Source: Zizania palustris
Taxonomy: Eukaryota > Streptophyta > Magnoliopsida > Poales > Poaceae
DNA length: 64,000 nt
Direction of reading: 5' to 3'
Assembly (NCBI GenBank): GCA_019279435.1
Contig: JAAALK010001119.1
Span: forward strand, 1 to 64,000
Position 1 is the stretch's first letter. Each line of letters starts with the position of its first letter. The translations under genes were made by a program, and so were the position numbers. Below the pieces are notes generated by a model. The model ran no database searches and was not told the DNA's origin. It saw nothing but the letters and a program-made list of their open reading frames with translations. Of the stretch, positions 21,417 to 32,800 are shown in pieces.

Positions 21417-22906
21417 CTACACATGATAAGAACGTCTCGATCGCTCAGTGCTGGGGTGAGTAAAATAATGACGAGGCATCCAGCACTGAGTGACACGAGT
21501 AGTAGGCACAGTAAAAGCAGACGGTCTACGCACATAATAATCAGAATGATGCAAAGTGCGAGATCTACCTACATGCTGTGAAAGGACAACATGTCGAGGT
21601 CTCCTACTATGACGAGGTACAAAGCTACTCGCCCGGGGTCTACCACCATATGGAACATAGTGAAGACCTCGAGGAGCAAAACCTCTCCGAGAAGCACGAG
21701 GAGCCTCAAAAGCAGGACGATAGTACAACTCAGACTCATGCATACCTAAAGATGGGTAGTGCATGTCCTGGTAACTCATCGCCTGAGAGCGTCGCTCATC
21801 CTTGACGCGACGAAAACAGAACCCAACCAAATGACCCGCCCGCTGACAGTAGGAACAGTGAAAAACTCTCCTGGGGGCACTCTCATGGGTCATAGGAGCA
21901 ACTCTCACAGGCTCCTTGGGTTTTCTCTAGGTGGTTTTCTTGGGAGGATTTTCTTGGCAGGAGGAGTGGTTTTCTTTGGTGGATGGGTAGGCTTTTTGGC
22001 TGGTGGGGTGTCTAACAGAGCTCTCTCTTTCTCTAGGGTGGTGGGAGAGGTAAAAACAGTTTTGTTTTCAGTAACTGAAGGTATCCTCTCAAAACCCAAA
22101 CCTAGAGCTACCCCTGCTCTGTCAGCACACATCTTGGTCTTGGCCAAGAGCAAATCCATCCTACCCTTTCCCTCAGTGCATTTATTAACCATGGAAAGGA
22201 GGTATTCATTTTCTGACATGAGGTTCTCAGCTCGCTCTCTAACAGTGCCTAGCTGGTCCTTAAGGGTGATGCAAGTGTGACACACAGGCTGCACATCCTT
22301 AGAACTACCGGCCCTCTCCAATCTAGCCTCTAAATCATGAACATGCTTATCACGTAAATTAATGCTATCGCGTAATAAAGAGCAGTTCATGCAATCAATA
22401 ACATCATGAGGTCTAGAATCCACCTCCAAAAGCTGCTTCTGTGCAGTCTCAAACTCAGAAAGAGTTTGAGCATGTACAGAACGCAACTGAGCAAGCTCAC
22501 CCATGACAACAGAGCAAGATTCACATTCAGCATCATTAATCTTAGACTTAAGCATGGCATATTCAATAGAAACAGATTCTAGCCTAAGTCTAAGGTCTTT
22601 TCTTTCTCTAGCGGCTTGCACAAGTAATCTATCCTGACCAAGCACTACCTCATTCAGCTCATCTAATTTAATTAGTAGCTGGTCAGATGATAGGTTTACC
22701 TCAGATGAGTCAAGCTCATCGCCGCTGTGATCGCTGTCGGCCATGAAGCAAAGGCCGGTGAAGTCTCTTCCCTTCTTGTCCTTCTTATCCTCCTTCCTTG
22801 GGGACTCCTCCTCCTCAGAGCTCGACTCCTCAGTTGAGGACGTGTCGATGTCGCTGAGAGCAGCAACAAAAGCTCTGGAAGCGGCCTTGGCTACTTTCTT
22901 AGCCAT
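21417..22906 (-). pseudogene. copia C gag C-terminal part: coiled coil and zinc knuckle
   Basis: After a Ser/Glu-rich acidic stretch, a long coiled coil follows (LDELNEVVLGQDRLLVQAAR, then LKSKINDAECESC, then ENLMSENEYLLSMVNKC, EGKGRMDLLLAKTKMC). Long coiled-coil gags of this kind are typical of Sireviruses such as Opie and SIRE1. A frameshift near 21905-21910 puts the CX2CX4HX4C zinc knuckle (CSYCQRAGHLVGFC) in the next frame (21908-21417). Gag would package element RNA in particles. Confidence 0.78.
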
Positions 22907-23055
22907 CTTGCCGCGCTTGCCCTTTACAAAAGGCTTCCTCTCCTTTTTGTGGTATTTGGGGCGCTCACTCTCATCTCTCTTTTGAGCTTAGGGCAATTAG
23001 CCTTGATGTGAGAAGTGTCACCACATTCAAAACAACCACTAAAACCACTTCTCCT

Positions 23056-23877
23056 CTAATCCCGTCTCTCATGATGAAAGCGGGTGAACCTCCGGGCAAT
23101 GAGAGCAAGCTCATCATCATCTAGAGTGTCCACCTGCTCCTTTGTGACGGAGACCAGGGAGGACAAAGCAAAACCATCTGCAAAAACACAAGTACTAGAT
23201 GTGCTTGGTTCTGAAGTGGTGCCACGGCTAGTGCTAGAAACCAATGCCAATGGCTGTGGCAAAGAGCTTCTGTGCACTGCAAGAGATGCCTTGGCAATCT
23301 CTGTGGACTTCAGCTTGCTAAAGAGTTCATCACAGGTCAAGGTGTCATAACCTGTGGACTCCTCAATGCTGGATATCTTTACTTCCCATATGCTACGGTC
23401 AAGAGCATAGAGAAGCTTGATAGCCCTATCATGATCACTGTAAGCAAGCGTCCCGTTGGATCGCAAGTTACTCACTATTGCATCAAAGCGAGAAAACATG
23501 GCATCTATAGATTCACCAGGTGCCTGCACAAACAGCTGATACTGTTGATTGTAGGTGCTTTGGCGCCTGGCCTTAATCTGTGTAGAGCCCTCATGAAAAA
23601 CAGTGAGTGTTGTCCAAATCTCCCTAGCAGTCCTAAGGTGTTGCACCCTATCGAACTCACTTCTACTCAAACCGATGAACAGTATATTTCTTGCCTTGGA
23701 ATTGGCATTATACTGATCCTTCTCAGTCTGAGAGGTGCGAGTCTCAGGAATGGAGTATTGTGAGTCCACAATCTCCCAAATTGCATTTCCTTGGCTTAAC
23801 AAGTAAGCCTCCATGCGCACCTTCCAGTATGCGAAATCTGTCCCATCGAACAGAGGAATTTTACTGCCTCTATCCAT
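23056..23877 (-). pseudogene. copia C gag N-terminal part (UBN2/Retrotran_gag type)
   Basis: Begins at ATG 23877 (MDRGSKIPLFDGTDFAYWKV), about 50 bases downstream of the primer-binding site. The conserved copia gag blocks are visible: YWKVRMEAYLLSQGNAIWEI, then LFIGLSRSEFDRV, AREIWTTL and LLYALDRSIWEVKI. The frame ends at 23056 and is out of phase with the coiled-coil part to the left, so the gag is split, with a spacer of about 150 bp between. Confidence 0.82.
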
Positions 23878-23927
23878 GTCGCCAACAGATCACAAAACTG
23901 GTTAAGGTCAACTGGTGATCTTAACCT

Positions 23928-23939
23928 GCTCTGATACCA
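23928..23939 (-). other. copia C primer-binding site
   Basis: On the - strand TGGTATCAGAGC, two bases inside the LTR end. This is the standard complement of the initiator-Met tRNA 3' end used by plant copia elements. Confidence 0.92.
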
Positions 23940-23941
23940 AT

Positions 23942-25953
23942 TGTTGGACCGGAAACGGCGACCAGAGGGGGGGTGAATGGGAGCTTTTAAAATTTTGGGC
24001 TAAAAACTAGCCTTCGGTTTGGTTCAGTCTTCTGCGGAACGGGCTTCGAACACTACCTTCGAAGGTCTGGTTCGGAGGTACTTCGACAGCTCCGAACACA
24101 GGCTTCGGAGGAGCAAAAGTTCGAAGCCAAGAAGACTTCGCTCCACTTACAACCCTCGAAAAACTACTCTGCTAAGTCAGTGCAGGCTCCGCACACAGGG
24201 TGCTTCGAGCAGGCTTCGCACTTCACCCTTCGCAAGAGTGGACACCCCTCTGAGGACTTCGACCAAGTACTTGGCAGCAGCAACTGGTGCTGAGCTTCGT
24301 ACACAAAGGTCTACACGCATACAAACAGACTACGCTAAGGGCTTCGACACAAGAAGCAAAACGGGCCTCGATCAGGGCTTCGCTAGTAAGCTGTGAGGTC
24401 TGGCCTCAAGTTACACAGAGCGACAGCACACTGAAAAACACACTTCGCACAAAACACCCTTCGCCTAGACAGGCTTCGGTGCACTATAACTAGCGAGGTA
24501 TGTAAAGCGAGCTCAAGCAAAGAGCACAAAAACAGGGCTTCGCCGCTTGAACAAGGAACACAAAATAGATTGAACTCTGGATGAATACAGCGAGGTATGT
24601 GTCTACAGGAGCTCAACAGTAAATGCTCAAAGTGTTAAATGTTACCTACCGAGCCCCCATATTTATAGCCCACAGTTCACCCAAAGGAAATGACTACACT
24701 ACCCCTAGGGTTTACATTGATTTTGACTCTACAGAACTAAGGGGTACAAAAGGTAGTCCACCTTTATTCTGGAGGCTTCTCTGTCAGCTTTGCAGAGGGG
24801 ACAGTGTCAGCCTTTTACAGAACAGACAGTGTCAGCCTTTGCAGTCTTTGACCTTCTGGAATCCTCCCTTCGCACGCGAGGGTGCGGTAGCTTCGGCGAG
24901 AAGCCTTGAGCCTGGTGGCCTTCGCTTCGCCGAAGATGGCCTTCGATACAGTGACGGTTTTGAGCCGAAGCCGTCAAAGCCCTTGGGCCTTCGCACCAAC
25001 ACCTTCGGAGTGGACCTCCACGGCTTCGCAGCTTCACCCAGCTTGAACTCCGTCAGTCCGTGTACCGAAGCCATGCAGGCCGAAGCACCTCAAGTCAACC
25101 TTGCTCCGGAGCAAGCCTCGCTCCGAAGCCTTCCTCACTCCGAAGCCCCACCTTCGGAGTACCACCCTTCGAAGTCCCTCCTTCGTCCAAGGCCTCCGCA
25201 TGAAGCATTCCATGAGCACTTCGTCGCAGTGTCTCTCCCCGAGCACACTCCTCGACGAGCCTCACCCGGACCATGCCTTCGATGCGCCTCGACTTCTGAG
25301 ACCTTCGTCGGGTACCTTCGAATGTCTCCCTCCGGAGCACACTTCGAATTCCTTGCCTCCGCAGAGGACTTGATCCACCAACTCCGAAGTCACTCCATTC
25401 GGAGTACCTTCGAAGTGCCTCACCTCCGAGGACTTTGTCTCGGAGTACCTTCACCAGGAGCCACGCTCCGCACTCTCTGCCTTCACCTGGCACACCTCGA
25501 CCCGAGGACCGACCCGGACCACCTTCGCAGCCACCGTGACGGAGCTCCCCGCTCCCCTGGCATCAAGCCTCCCGCTTGACCCAGGTTCACCTGCTGCGAA
25601 CCTTGTCCATCGCCTCCAAAGACCCTGCGCACCACAGACAAGCAGACAAGTGTTTCCAGTACTCCGGAGACCTCTCCGGGTTAGCAACCTCCGACACACA
25701 CTCCGGTGAACCGCCCAAAGTACCGAACCCTTCGGTACAACCCCCAGTCATCGTGTACTGTCGGACCCCTCCGACAGGCACACTCCACTGCAACAGCTGC
25801 AGCAACCAACCACCGAACATCCTTCGGTGAAACCACCTCCGAACACCTTCGGAGGTCCAACCTCCGAACCCCCTTCGGAGGTACCCTTCGAACAGAGGGT
25901 AAAAGCCTGTCAATCACTCATCACAAAACACCGAAACCAACCCTGGTTTCTCA
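23942..25953 (-). repeat. copia C 5' LTR
   Basis: 2012 bp on the - strand: TGAGAAACC at 25953 to CCAACA at 23942. A TATA-like box on the - strand (gctataaatatgg, about 24656-24668) would start the element transcript. It is rich in CTTCG and CTCCGAAG motifs. It aligns end to end with the solo LTR at 41734-43745 and with the split LTR of copia A. Confidence 0.92.
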
Positions 25954-27707
25954 TTATGCTTCCAAGTAAAAAGACGAGTGGAACCACGTACCTTCATCCG
26001 CAGTTTCAACGGAGACTTCCGAGGGCCTGACGCGTCCCGGAGTGCCCGGGCGATAGAACAAGTTGTCTATCGAATTCATCGGGGAACCTGCTGCCGCGGC
26101 AGTAAGTTCGGCCTCAACGTCGGCGCTCTCTTCAACAGATCCTAGGGGGTCAGCCAACCCCCCCCCTCGGTCCAGGCTGTCAGTTTCCCGACTCCCCAAG
26201 AACTAGCGGAGACCCCCTCCGAGGCTGGACCACGGGGAGGGGTGGACTTGGTAGATGACTCCACTTCAATACTTGGCGCCTCCTGCTTGGCCCTCGGTGC
26301 AGGCGGCGGCAGGTTCGGGGGAACTGGAGCGCCTCTGGCACCGCCGGAAGCTGGTCGCTCTGGGCGGATCAGATCTGGGTCAACCGAGGGATCGTCCGAT
26401 TTCGTCCCAGCCCCCTCACTAGAGTACCCCCATTCGGAATGGGAGGCGGAGGAGTGGGCTGGGGAAAGCCTCTTCGGGCCCTTCACCACCTTCTTCTTCT
26501 TCAAGGGGCGCCTAGGGGAGGGCCCGTCATCGAGGTCTGCCCCCCTCTTCTTCGAAGGCGCGCGAAGGGCTTTCCTCTCCGGGAGGGGCGGGGGAGAAAG
26601 CTCAAGCGCATCCCACACACGGTTGTGCCGCCCCAGGATCTTACGAGTTCCATCTGCCGCTTGTACTCAGCTGGGGTGGGAGCCCCGAGGATCCTTTCAG
26701 CGATCCGGGCTACTTCGTTGGGGGTCTTAGCGACGAGTCACCCTGTACTCGAGGGTTAAGTCCGATAGCCCCTCGAACGTTATGGAAGAATTGACAAGAT
26801 TAAGAGGAGGCAGATGCTAACCGAGCTGGCGGGAGAGCTCCATCGACGATGACTCATCCCGGGTGCTCCGGAGCGACGCTGGCCACTCCTCCTTCAGTGG
26901 CGGGATCTCGAGGGTGACAAACTCCTCCGTCAAATCCCGCATGGTCATCTGGCGGGCGACGATTGAAGCAGCTTGATGCGATTGGAGACCGAGTCGGCGC
27001 TAGCCTCGATGACCGCCTCCCTCTGGAACCAGATGTGGCGCGGAGGTCCGACGAGCCCGGAGTTCTGCCCCACTCGGACATAAAACCACCGGTGCACCCA
27101 CTTGGAGTACCACCGTTCGTTGATTGCCTTCGCAGGGAAGGAGTCCACGTACCTCTTTCGGAGCTGAAAGTTGATTCTCCCGAAGGCCAGTACCCAGCCG
27201 TCCTTCTTCTTCGGTTGGCAGAGGGCTTTGTGCATCTGAGCGAAGACCTCCGCCCTACCCTCGCAGCCTTCGGCATGCATGGCCCACTCAAAGATGGCGA
27301 GCCGGGCTACGGCGTTCAGGGATAGCTGTGGGAGCTCAAGGTGGAAAGCATCTAGAACCCCCGAAAGGAGCTCTGAAGCCGAAAATGCCACCCCCGCGTC
27401 GAAGAACGCCTCGAAGACGATGACCTCCCCTTCGCGCAGTGCTGGGACCAGCTCTGCATCTGGCTTCCTGGTCCTCGAGTCGGGACCGAGGCGGCCCCTA
27501 GTTCGCTTGCTCGATGGACCCATCCATGCACGCCGACGGCCCCAGCTCCAAGGTCTGCTCCCGGAATCGTTCTGAGGTCGGGTGGAGCTCCCGCGGGTCA
27601 CGCGTTTCGGATGGACCTGGATCCGTCGTCGCCGCCGCCGCCGCTGCCATTTGGCATTGTAGGAAGCAGGGATCTATTGCTGCTACGGGGGTGCTCCTCT
27701 CCGCCAT
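25954..27707 (-). pseudogene. antisense accessory gene of gypsy D, 3' truncated by copia C
   Basis: Starts at ATG 27707 (MAERSTPVAAIDPCFLQCQM), about 115 bp after a TATA box. After a frameshift near 27520-27600 the conserved domain follows: REGEVIVFEAFFDAGVAFSA, FHLELPQLSLNAVARLAIFE, CQPKKKDGWVLAFGRINF, WFYVRVGQNSGLVG, then the EEFVTLEIPPL block near 26900. Exon 1 ends at 26822 and the intron is 26743-26821. Exon 2 has NEVARIAERILGAPTP, a strong basic stretch (RRPLKKKKVVKGPKR, NLS-like), an acidic/Pro region and the DSLDRGGG block shared with B. The gene is cut at 25954 by copia C, so the coiled coil is missing. Confidence 0.75.
26743..26821 (-). other. intron 1 of the gypsy D antisense gene
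   Basis: On the - strand: donor GTTAGC after CTCCCGCCAGCTCG, acceptor GAGTACAG, 79 bp. Same exon junction as in B and F. Confidence 0.7.
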
Positions 27708-28343
27708 GACTGGGATAAGCGAAAGGAGGAGACGAGAGCTCGAGAGCGAGAGTTCACCCGTCAAGATTGCAGCTAAGAGTCTGAGTGAGTGAGCAGGAGA
27801 GGGTTCAGTTGGCGGTTTGGGGGCTATTTATGCAGGAGGATGGCTACTGTCCCGACGCTTCAGCTTCACATCGGTCCGCCTTCTGCCACTCAACGTGTGC
27901 GCGCCGGCCACGCGGCACCCACATTAAAGCCCTGCTGGCCCGCCTTTGAATGCGCCATGCTCCGATGGTCCATCTCCCTCGCGTCGCCCATGCGCCTAGT
28001 GCATTGATTGCATTAAGTGATGCGCCGGTCCGTATTCTCGTACGCTAGAGCCTGGCAGTCAAAGCCGTGCGAGCGTCGAGAACTGTTGGTCAAAGCTCCT
28101 CCCTTTGAAAGGGTGCAAAGTGACTAGTTCGCCTAAGGCGCTCCGAAGCGGGCTCTCGACGTCCGAGCTCCGGAACATTTCCAAGACCCCAGAACACCTT
28201 CAGATCATCAAATGGGGGTGTCTCACAGTGAAGATCCGGGACCTCTATGTAAGTTGGCTTCTTATAAGTTATCAGAATCATCATGTGCGCTCCTACCCTC
28301 TCTCCCGTGCAGGACTCTCGAGAGGAAAGAAGCGAGGGGCTAC
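27708..28343 (-). promoter_or_regulatory. gypsy D antisense promoter and spacer to the 3' LTR
   Basis: A - strand TATA box (gcataaatagccc, about 27823-27835) lies about 115 bp upstream of the antisense ATG. The remaining bases to the LTR carry no convincing gene. At 28328-28343 the + strand purine tract (agaagcgaggggctac) is the same as in gypsy B, and directly precedes the LTR. Confidence 0.65.
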
Positions 28344-28925
28344 TGTTGGGGGATATAATCCCGATGACAGTTGGAAGCATGAAGGGCAGTGCGATCCGGA
28401 GGGGAGGCCACGTCCGGAAGACCCGAAGCCCTGTGCCAAAGGTACCCGCGGGCTCCAAAGCGGGGAGGCCTAAAGGTCTCCGAGAGCTCCGAAGCGCACC
28501 GAAGGGGCCCTTTGGGAAAGCGCCCGACTGAACACCAGAGGCCAGCCTTCGGAAGGTGCAAAGGCTCCGGGGCGCAACCGTACGTGGAGAAATGACCCGG
28601 TCAAGGCGGCCCAGGGACAGGATCGCGATCGCCTGCACTCTGTCGGGCGGCCGTTGCACCGCCCGACACAGTTGATACGCTGTCAGAATCGCACCTTCTT
28701 GTATGTACTATGTAACAGCTATTCTTGTCTGTACTACCAACTGGTGTCAGATCGAGTAATGGCTAGGGGGCTTTGGAGGCACTCGACCCCTCTGGGGCAG
28801 GCCATCCTATAATACCCCCCAGCTACAGTTGTAATAAACACACGATCCGAGAATACAATATGATCACTATATTCCATTACTCTCATCCACCAAGAAACCT
28901 GTTGGCTCGATCCGTCGTCCCAACA
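28344..28925 (+). repeat. gypsy D 3' LTR
   Basis: 582 bp, TGTTGGGGGATATAATCCCG to cgtcccaaca. It shares ends and the tcagaatcgcaccttcttg/tgtactatgta block with the gypsy B LTR, but lacks the minisatellite. A TATA-like tataatacccc occurs near 28809-28820. Confidence 0.88.
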
Positions 28926-30122
28926 GTTAAGAAACTAGAGATTGTGCTAGGACAAATTAGGATTTAGAAAAGGAATGAGTAAGGTTTTGAAGTAAATTGA
29001 TAGCTAAATTCTCGTTTTAACTTGAAACTTTTTCACAATCAAAATACAACATAAATTATCTAATATAAAATTTTGGTATTTTTATTGGTCAGATTACTAT
29101 TTAAATCATTAAGTGATTTTTTAGGATTTAAATTGAAATATGTGAAATATGAACTATAAGTGCCTGAAATAATTATCAAAAATTCATAGAAAAATCATAT
29201 TCATGTTTTTGAGTCTATTTTTAGTTATTATCCATAAATGTAAAGATATTACTAAAAATCAAGGTTGCGACACTCGATCGGCAATATGGAACTTTATAGT
29301 TTTTTAATTCTAAAACAATCAATTGAAGTCTAAAAAAGATGAGACTTGGCAAGGTATTATGTTATGATACCTAGATGCTGTTATAACATTTAAAAATATT
29401 TCGGGAATGTTGGCTTGTATGATGTTAAGAAAGTGGAGATTGTGCTAGGACTAATTAGGATTTAGAGAAGGAATGAGGAAGGTTTTGAAGTAAATCGATA
29501 GCTAAATTCTCGTTTTAAACTTAAACTTTTTTAAAATCAAAATAAAACATAACTTATCTAATGTAAAATTTTGGTATTTTTATGGGTCAAATTAATATTT
29601 TAAATCATTAAGTGATTTTCTAGGATTTAAATTGAAATATGTGAAATTTTAACTACAAGTGCCTGAAATAATTATCAAAAATTCATAGAAAAATCATATT
29701 CATGTTTTTGAGTCTATTTTTAAATATTATCCAATAATGTAAAGACATTACTTAAAATCTAGGTTGCGACAATCGATCGGAAACATGGAGCTTTATAGTT
29801 TTTTAATTCTAAAAGCATCAATTGAAGTCTAAAAAGATGAGACTTGGCCAGGTGTTATGTTATGATACCTATATGTGTATTAATAATTTAAAAATATTCG
29901 GGAAAATTTGCATGTAGGATGTTAAGAAACCGGAGATTGTGCTAGGACTAATTATGATTTAGAGAAGGAATAAGGATGGTTTTGAAGCAAATCGATAGCT
30001 AAATTTTTGTTTGAAGTTGAACATTTTTTTTACAATCAAAATACAACATAACTTATCTAATGCAAAATTTTGGTATTTTATAGATCAGATTACTATTTTG
30101 AAATCATTAAGTGATTTTCTAG
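28926..30122. repeat. tandem repeat of about 497 bp, 2.4 copies
   Basis: AT-rich units start at 28926, 29424 and 29921, each with gttaagaaa, then ggagattgtgctagga, later gatgagacttggc and a gttatgatacct block. Spacing is 498 and 497 bp. The third unit breaks off near 30122. Copies differ by scattered substitutions and small indels. No coding potential. This looks like a satellite-type tandem repeat; whether a larger array exists elsewhere cannot be seen here. Confidence 0.9.
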
Positions 30123-30609
30123 AAATGAAGAAATAGAAAAAACATTCTGAAATTCCAGAAAATAAAATAAACTTGGGCCTGTGCCATGATTCTACTGCCC
30201 CAACTAGGCTTATTCCGGTCCAAGCGATGCTGGCCGTTGATCTGAGATCAACGGTCGCATGACAATATCAACCGCTTAAAATCTCTGTCGGGTGCTGAAA
30301 CCCTAACCCTAACCCTAAAATCCTCCCCCACCCCCCACCCCACACCGCAGATCCTCCTCCTCCTCCTTCGCTCGCCCATAGCTACTCCTCCACCACCCGC
30401 CCACCGAGATATTTGCAAACATAACACTACCTTTAGTGGGCTTCACAAAAATAGCACCCAAGATTGGCAATTGCAAATATAGCATTATAATAGTCTAGAC
30501 TTTGAACATTTGGCATTGCCACCCACTAAACATGTTTTTTCACGTGTTCTACCGATTTTACCCTTCTATTGCAAATTTATGTCCCTGCTTCTTCTTCCTC
30601 CAGGCGACT
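30123..30609 (+). promoter_or_regulatory. promoter/5' UTR-like fragment with telomere-like motif, then MITE-like sequence
   Basis: Contains three CCCTAA repeats (about 30298-30317) next to a C-rich, then CTCCT-rich stretch (30320-30400), the look of a plant gene promoter and 5' UTR with a telo-box. No start of a recognised gene follows. From about 30408 to 30560 there are short inverted motifs (atatttgcaaa/ttgcaaatat; tttagtggg/cccactaaa) that suggest a small MITE remnant. The right edge is the target site of gypsy G (cgact, 30605-30609). Confidence 0.4.
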
Positions 30610-31519
30610 TGATGAGGACATCACTTCACATGATACACACATGGAGCCTCCACCTACAATTCAACTACAAGGACCAATCACACGCGCCCGTGCCCGTCGC
30701 TTGAACCATGAGGTTAATTCGTTCCTTAGCAACTTTGATTATATTTGTTTGGATGGGATGCTACTGAATACTAGTGATATTTTGTTGCTTAGGAACATGG
30801 GAGATGGAATAGGAGAGTTGGAGTTGAAGACGGAGCCGCACGGATGATTTGAAGTCAAGAATTCGCTGGTTCGGACTACATCGACCACCATTCACCAAAA
30901 TGGGCATAACTTCCTCATACGAAGTCCGATTGGCGCGTTCTTGGACTTTTTGGAAAGCTGAGGAGAAGACGGATCGTTTGCCGTTGGTTTCACCTCATTT
31001 GGAGTCTCGAGTCGTCCTGTGTATTTAAAACAGTACTGCGTGACAGAACTGGGCCATGTTGGCCATAATCAGAGTCTGTACATCTTCTAGCCCACAGCCC
31101 ATGTCTGTTTACCTTCCCCTGGCCGCCGCCCTATATATTCTCACGCCAGCCACCTCTAGGGTTAGGTTTTGCTTTGTTGCATCTACACTGTTGTGTTTAG
31201 ATCCCGCCTCTTGCGCCGGACCGATTGGCTGCCGCATTGGCGTTTGTGAAACCTCACCTTATCTTCGTTTGTCTGTGATTTGGCATTCGATTTGTATCCT
31301 TCCTGTTCTTGCTTGTGTTCTTGGGTTCGCTTGCAGGAATTAGCCTTCGTGGCGAGGTCAATCGCGTTCTGCGTGGTTGATAACCAACGGAGACAGTGGT
31401 GTAACGATTGCAAGGTTTTGATCCGCCGGACCGGAGCCTTGGATCGCCAACGTCGAGATTCTCCACCAACCCAAGTTTATCCTTTTACCTATCGGAAGAT
31501 CGGGACCACTCCCCCATCA
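30610..31519 (+). repeat. gypsy G 5' LTR
   Basis: 910 bp, TGATGAGGACATC to ccactcccccatca. It carries a copy of the pol 3' coding end (30610-30847). A TATA-like ctatatattctc lies near 31131-31143. Nearly identical to 37435-38345. Confidence 0.95.
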
Positions 31520-31521
31520 GC

Positions 31522-31533
31522 TGGTATCAGAGC
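31522..31533 (+). other. gypsy G primer-binding site
   Basis: TGGTATCAGAGC, two bases after the 5' LTR, complementary to the 3' end of initiator-Met tRNA, as usual for chromoviruses. Confidence 0.93.
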
Positions 31534-32800
31534 TCAGATTTCCCGTTAGGTAATTTCGATCTACCTTTGTTTTTTACCCAGAGTCCAGAAAACCGCACCC
31601 AAAAAAAAATTCCCCACCGAGAACCCCTTTGTGCCTTGCGATTTTAATTTCAGTTTTAACTTTGTTGAGTTCGTGTTCTTGGTCGAGTCTTGTTGCTGGG
31701 TTAGTCATCCCTCTGTGTCGTTTGAGTAGTAGTTGTTCTTGTGTCTCAGAAAAAAAAATTCCCCACCGAAAAACCCCCCCTTCCGCAAACCTTTCTTTGT
31801 TTTCCACATCCAGTCTTTTTGACCCCTCTTCAGTAAAACAGGCATAACTTTTCGCTCGTTTGGCAGAAAAATCTGAAATTTTTTGAGCGTGTTCCTGACT
31901 CAATTTGGAGGGTACCCTAACCCACAAAGGTCGGTTAGCCCTCACCAAAATCGCCAAAAAAAATCGGGAAGATAGAGAAAAAAATTGGAGAAAGTTTTTG
32001 CTCGCCGGACAGCGAACTTGTTTGAATTTTTGTGAGCCACATCCCACCTCGGTTGTAGGTGCCAATTTTTGTGGTTACTCCTCTGGTCATCCTTGTTTCA
32101 AAAAAAATAGAGTGAAAAAAAAAGGAAAAAAAAATATAAAAAAAAGAGAAGCGGTCCTGTTATTTTTGCTTGTCCGAACTCTTGTCCGAACTCCTGTCCG
32201 AACACTTGTCCGATCTGAGGAAGTCTTTGGCTGTTTGTTGCTTGTCCGATCTCTTGTCTGAACCTTTGTCCGAACTCTTGTCCGATCTCTTGTCCGATCT
32301 GAACAGCAGCAGAAAAAAAAAAAGAAAAAAAAAATTTGCACATACCCTTGTCCGATCACTTGTCCGATCTCTTGTCCAATCCCTTGTCCGATCTATAGAG
32401 AGCTGATTTTGACCTGTTTTTGCTTCCTTTGATTTTGGGCACATAGTTTCCCTCTATTACTTGAACTTTCACTTTGGGAGCACTACGGTCAGCAACTTTG
32501 ACGAGGACTAGGGAATACTTATTGAACTTGGTTTAACTGTTATTATTATCGCTAATCCTTGCTACTCACTTTGCCTTCCAAGCTACACATTTCTCTTGGT
32601 CAGGACAGGTTCATTCCTTGCAATTGTACACCACCCTCCACTTGGTTCATCACTTGTAGGCCGGTGACCTCCCTGCAGCGTGGTAAGAACACTTGCAAGC
32701 GTGGGTAAGGTGCTTGACGAATTGCTTCCACCACACATCCAGCACCCCACCTAGCTGTTTTACATAGGATTATTCTTGGTTGTTTTATCTTTTCACTAAC
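31534..32800 (+). other. gypsy G untranslated leader with short tandem repeats
   Basis: No coding function is seen. The leader holds two copies of an A-rich plus ttccccaccga motif (about 31600 and 31748), an A-rich purine tract (about 32099-32152), and 13 copies of a 12-bp motif cttgtccgaact/cttgtccgatct in three clusters between 32169 and 32394. Leaders of this kind may hold packaging or translation signals, but nothing here proves it. Confidence 0.75.
32169..32394 (+). repeat. 12-bp tandem motif, 13 copies in three clusters
   Basis: Clusters of four, five and four copies of cttgtccga(a/t)ct, separated by a 24-bp spacer and by a spacer with an A-rich tract. The unit is a multiple of three, so all + frames stay open across parts of it, which explains the Leu/Ser-rich apparent reading frames. 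Confidence 0.9.

Larger units (their letters stand above)
18930..25953 (-). mobile_element. Ty1/copia element C (same family as A), 3' truncated
   Basis: On the - strand: 5' LTR 25953-23942, initiator-Met primer site, gag, Cys knuckle, protease, integrase and RT. It breaks off at 18930 a few codons after the YVDD region (in the EDGEAVDQ block), so RNase H, the 3' noncoding region and the 3' LTR are missing. It lies within the antisense-gene region of gypsy D. The right flank is ttatg (25954-25958); no matching left duplication survives. Gag and RT each carry frameshifts. Confidence 0.88.
25954..28925 (+). mobile_element. Ty3/gypsy Tat element D, 3' part
   Basis: Right-hand remnant of a second Tat element, related to B: the antisense gene (25954-27707, - strand), its promoter, the purine tract at 28328-28343 and the 3' LTR 28344-28925. 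Pol and the 5' LTR are not seen. Copia C interrupts it inside the second exon of the antisense gene. It is inserted beside a tandem repeat array that starts at 28926, so gttaa would be its right target duplication. Confidence 0.85.

Noticed and set aside
24623..25579. 318-codon + strand frame in the copia C LTR
   Set aside because: Low-complexity Ser/Pro/Leu coding from repeated CTTCG words. It is broken in the solo LTR and in copia A.
30298..30319. Chromosome end or internal telomere
   Set aside because: Only three CCCTAA units in a promoter-like context; too short for a telomeric tract.
32087..32444. Arg/Asp/Thr-rich and Leu/Ser-rich frames in the gypsy G leader
   Set aside because: Produced by the 12-bp repeat, whose length is a multiple of three; no independent evidence of translation.
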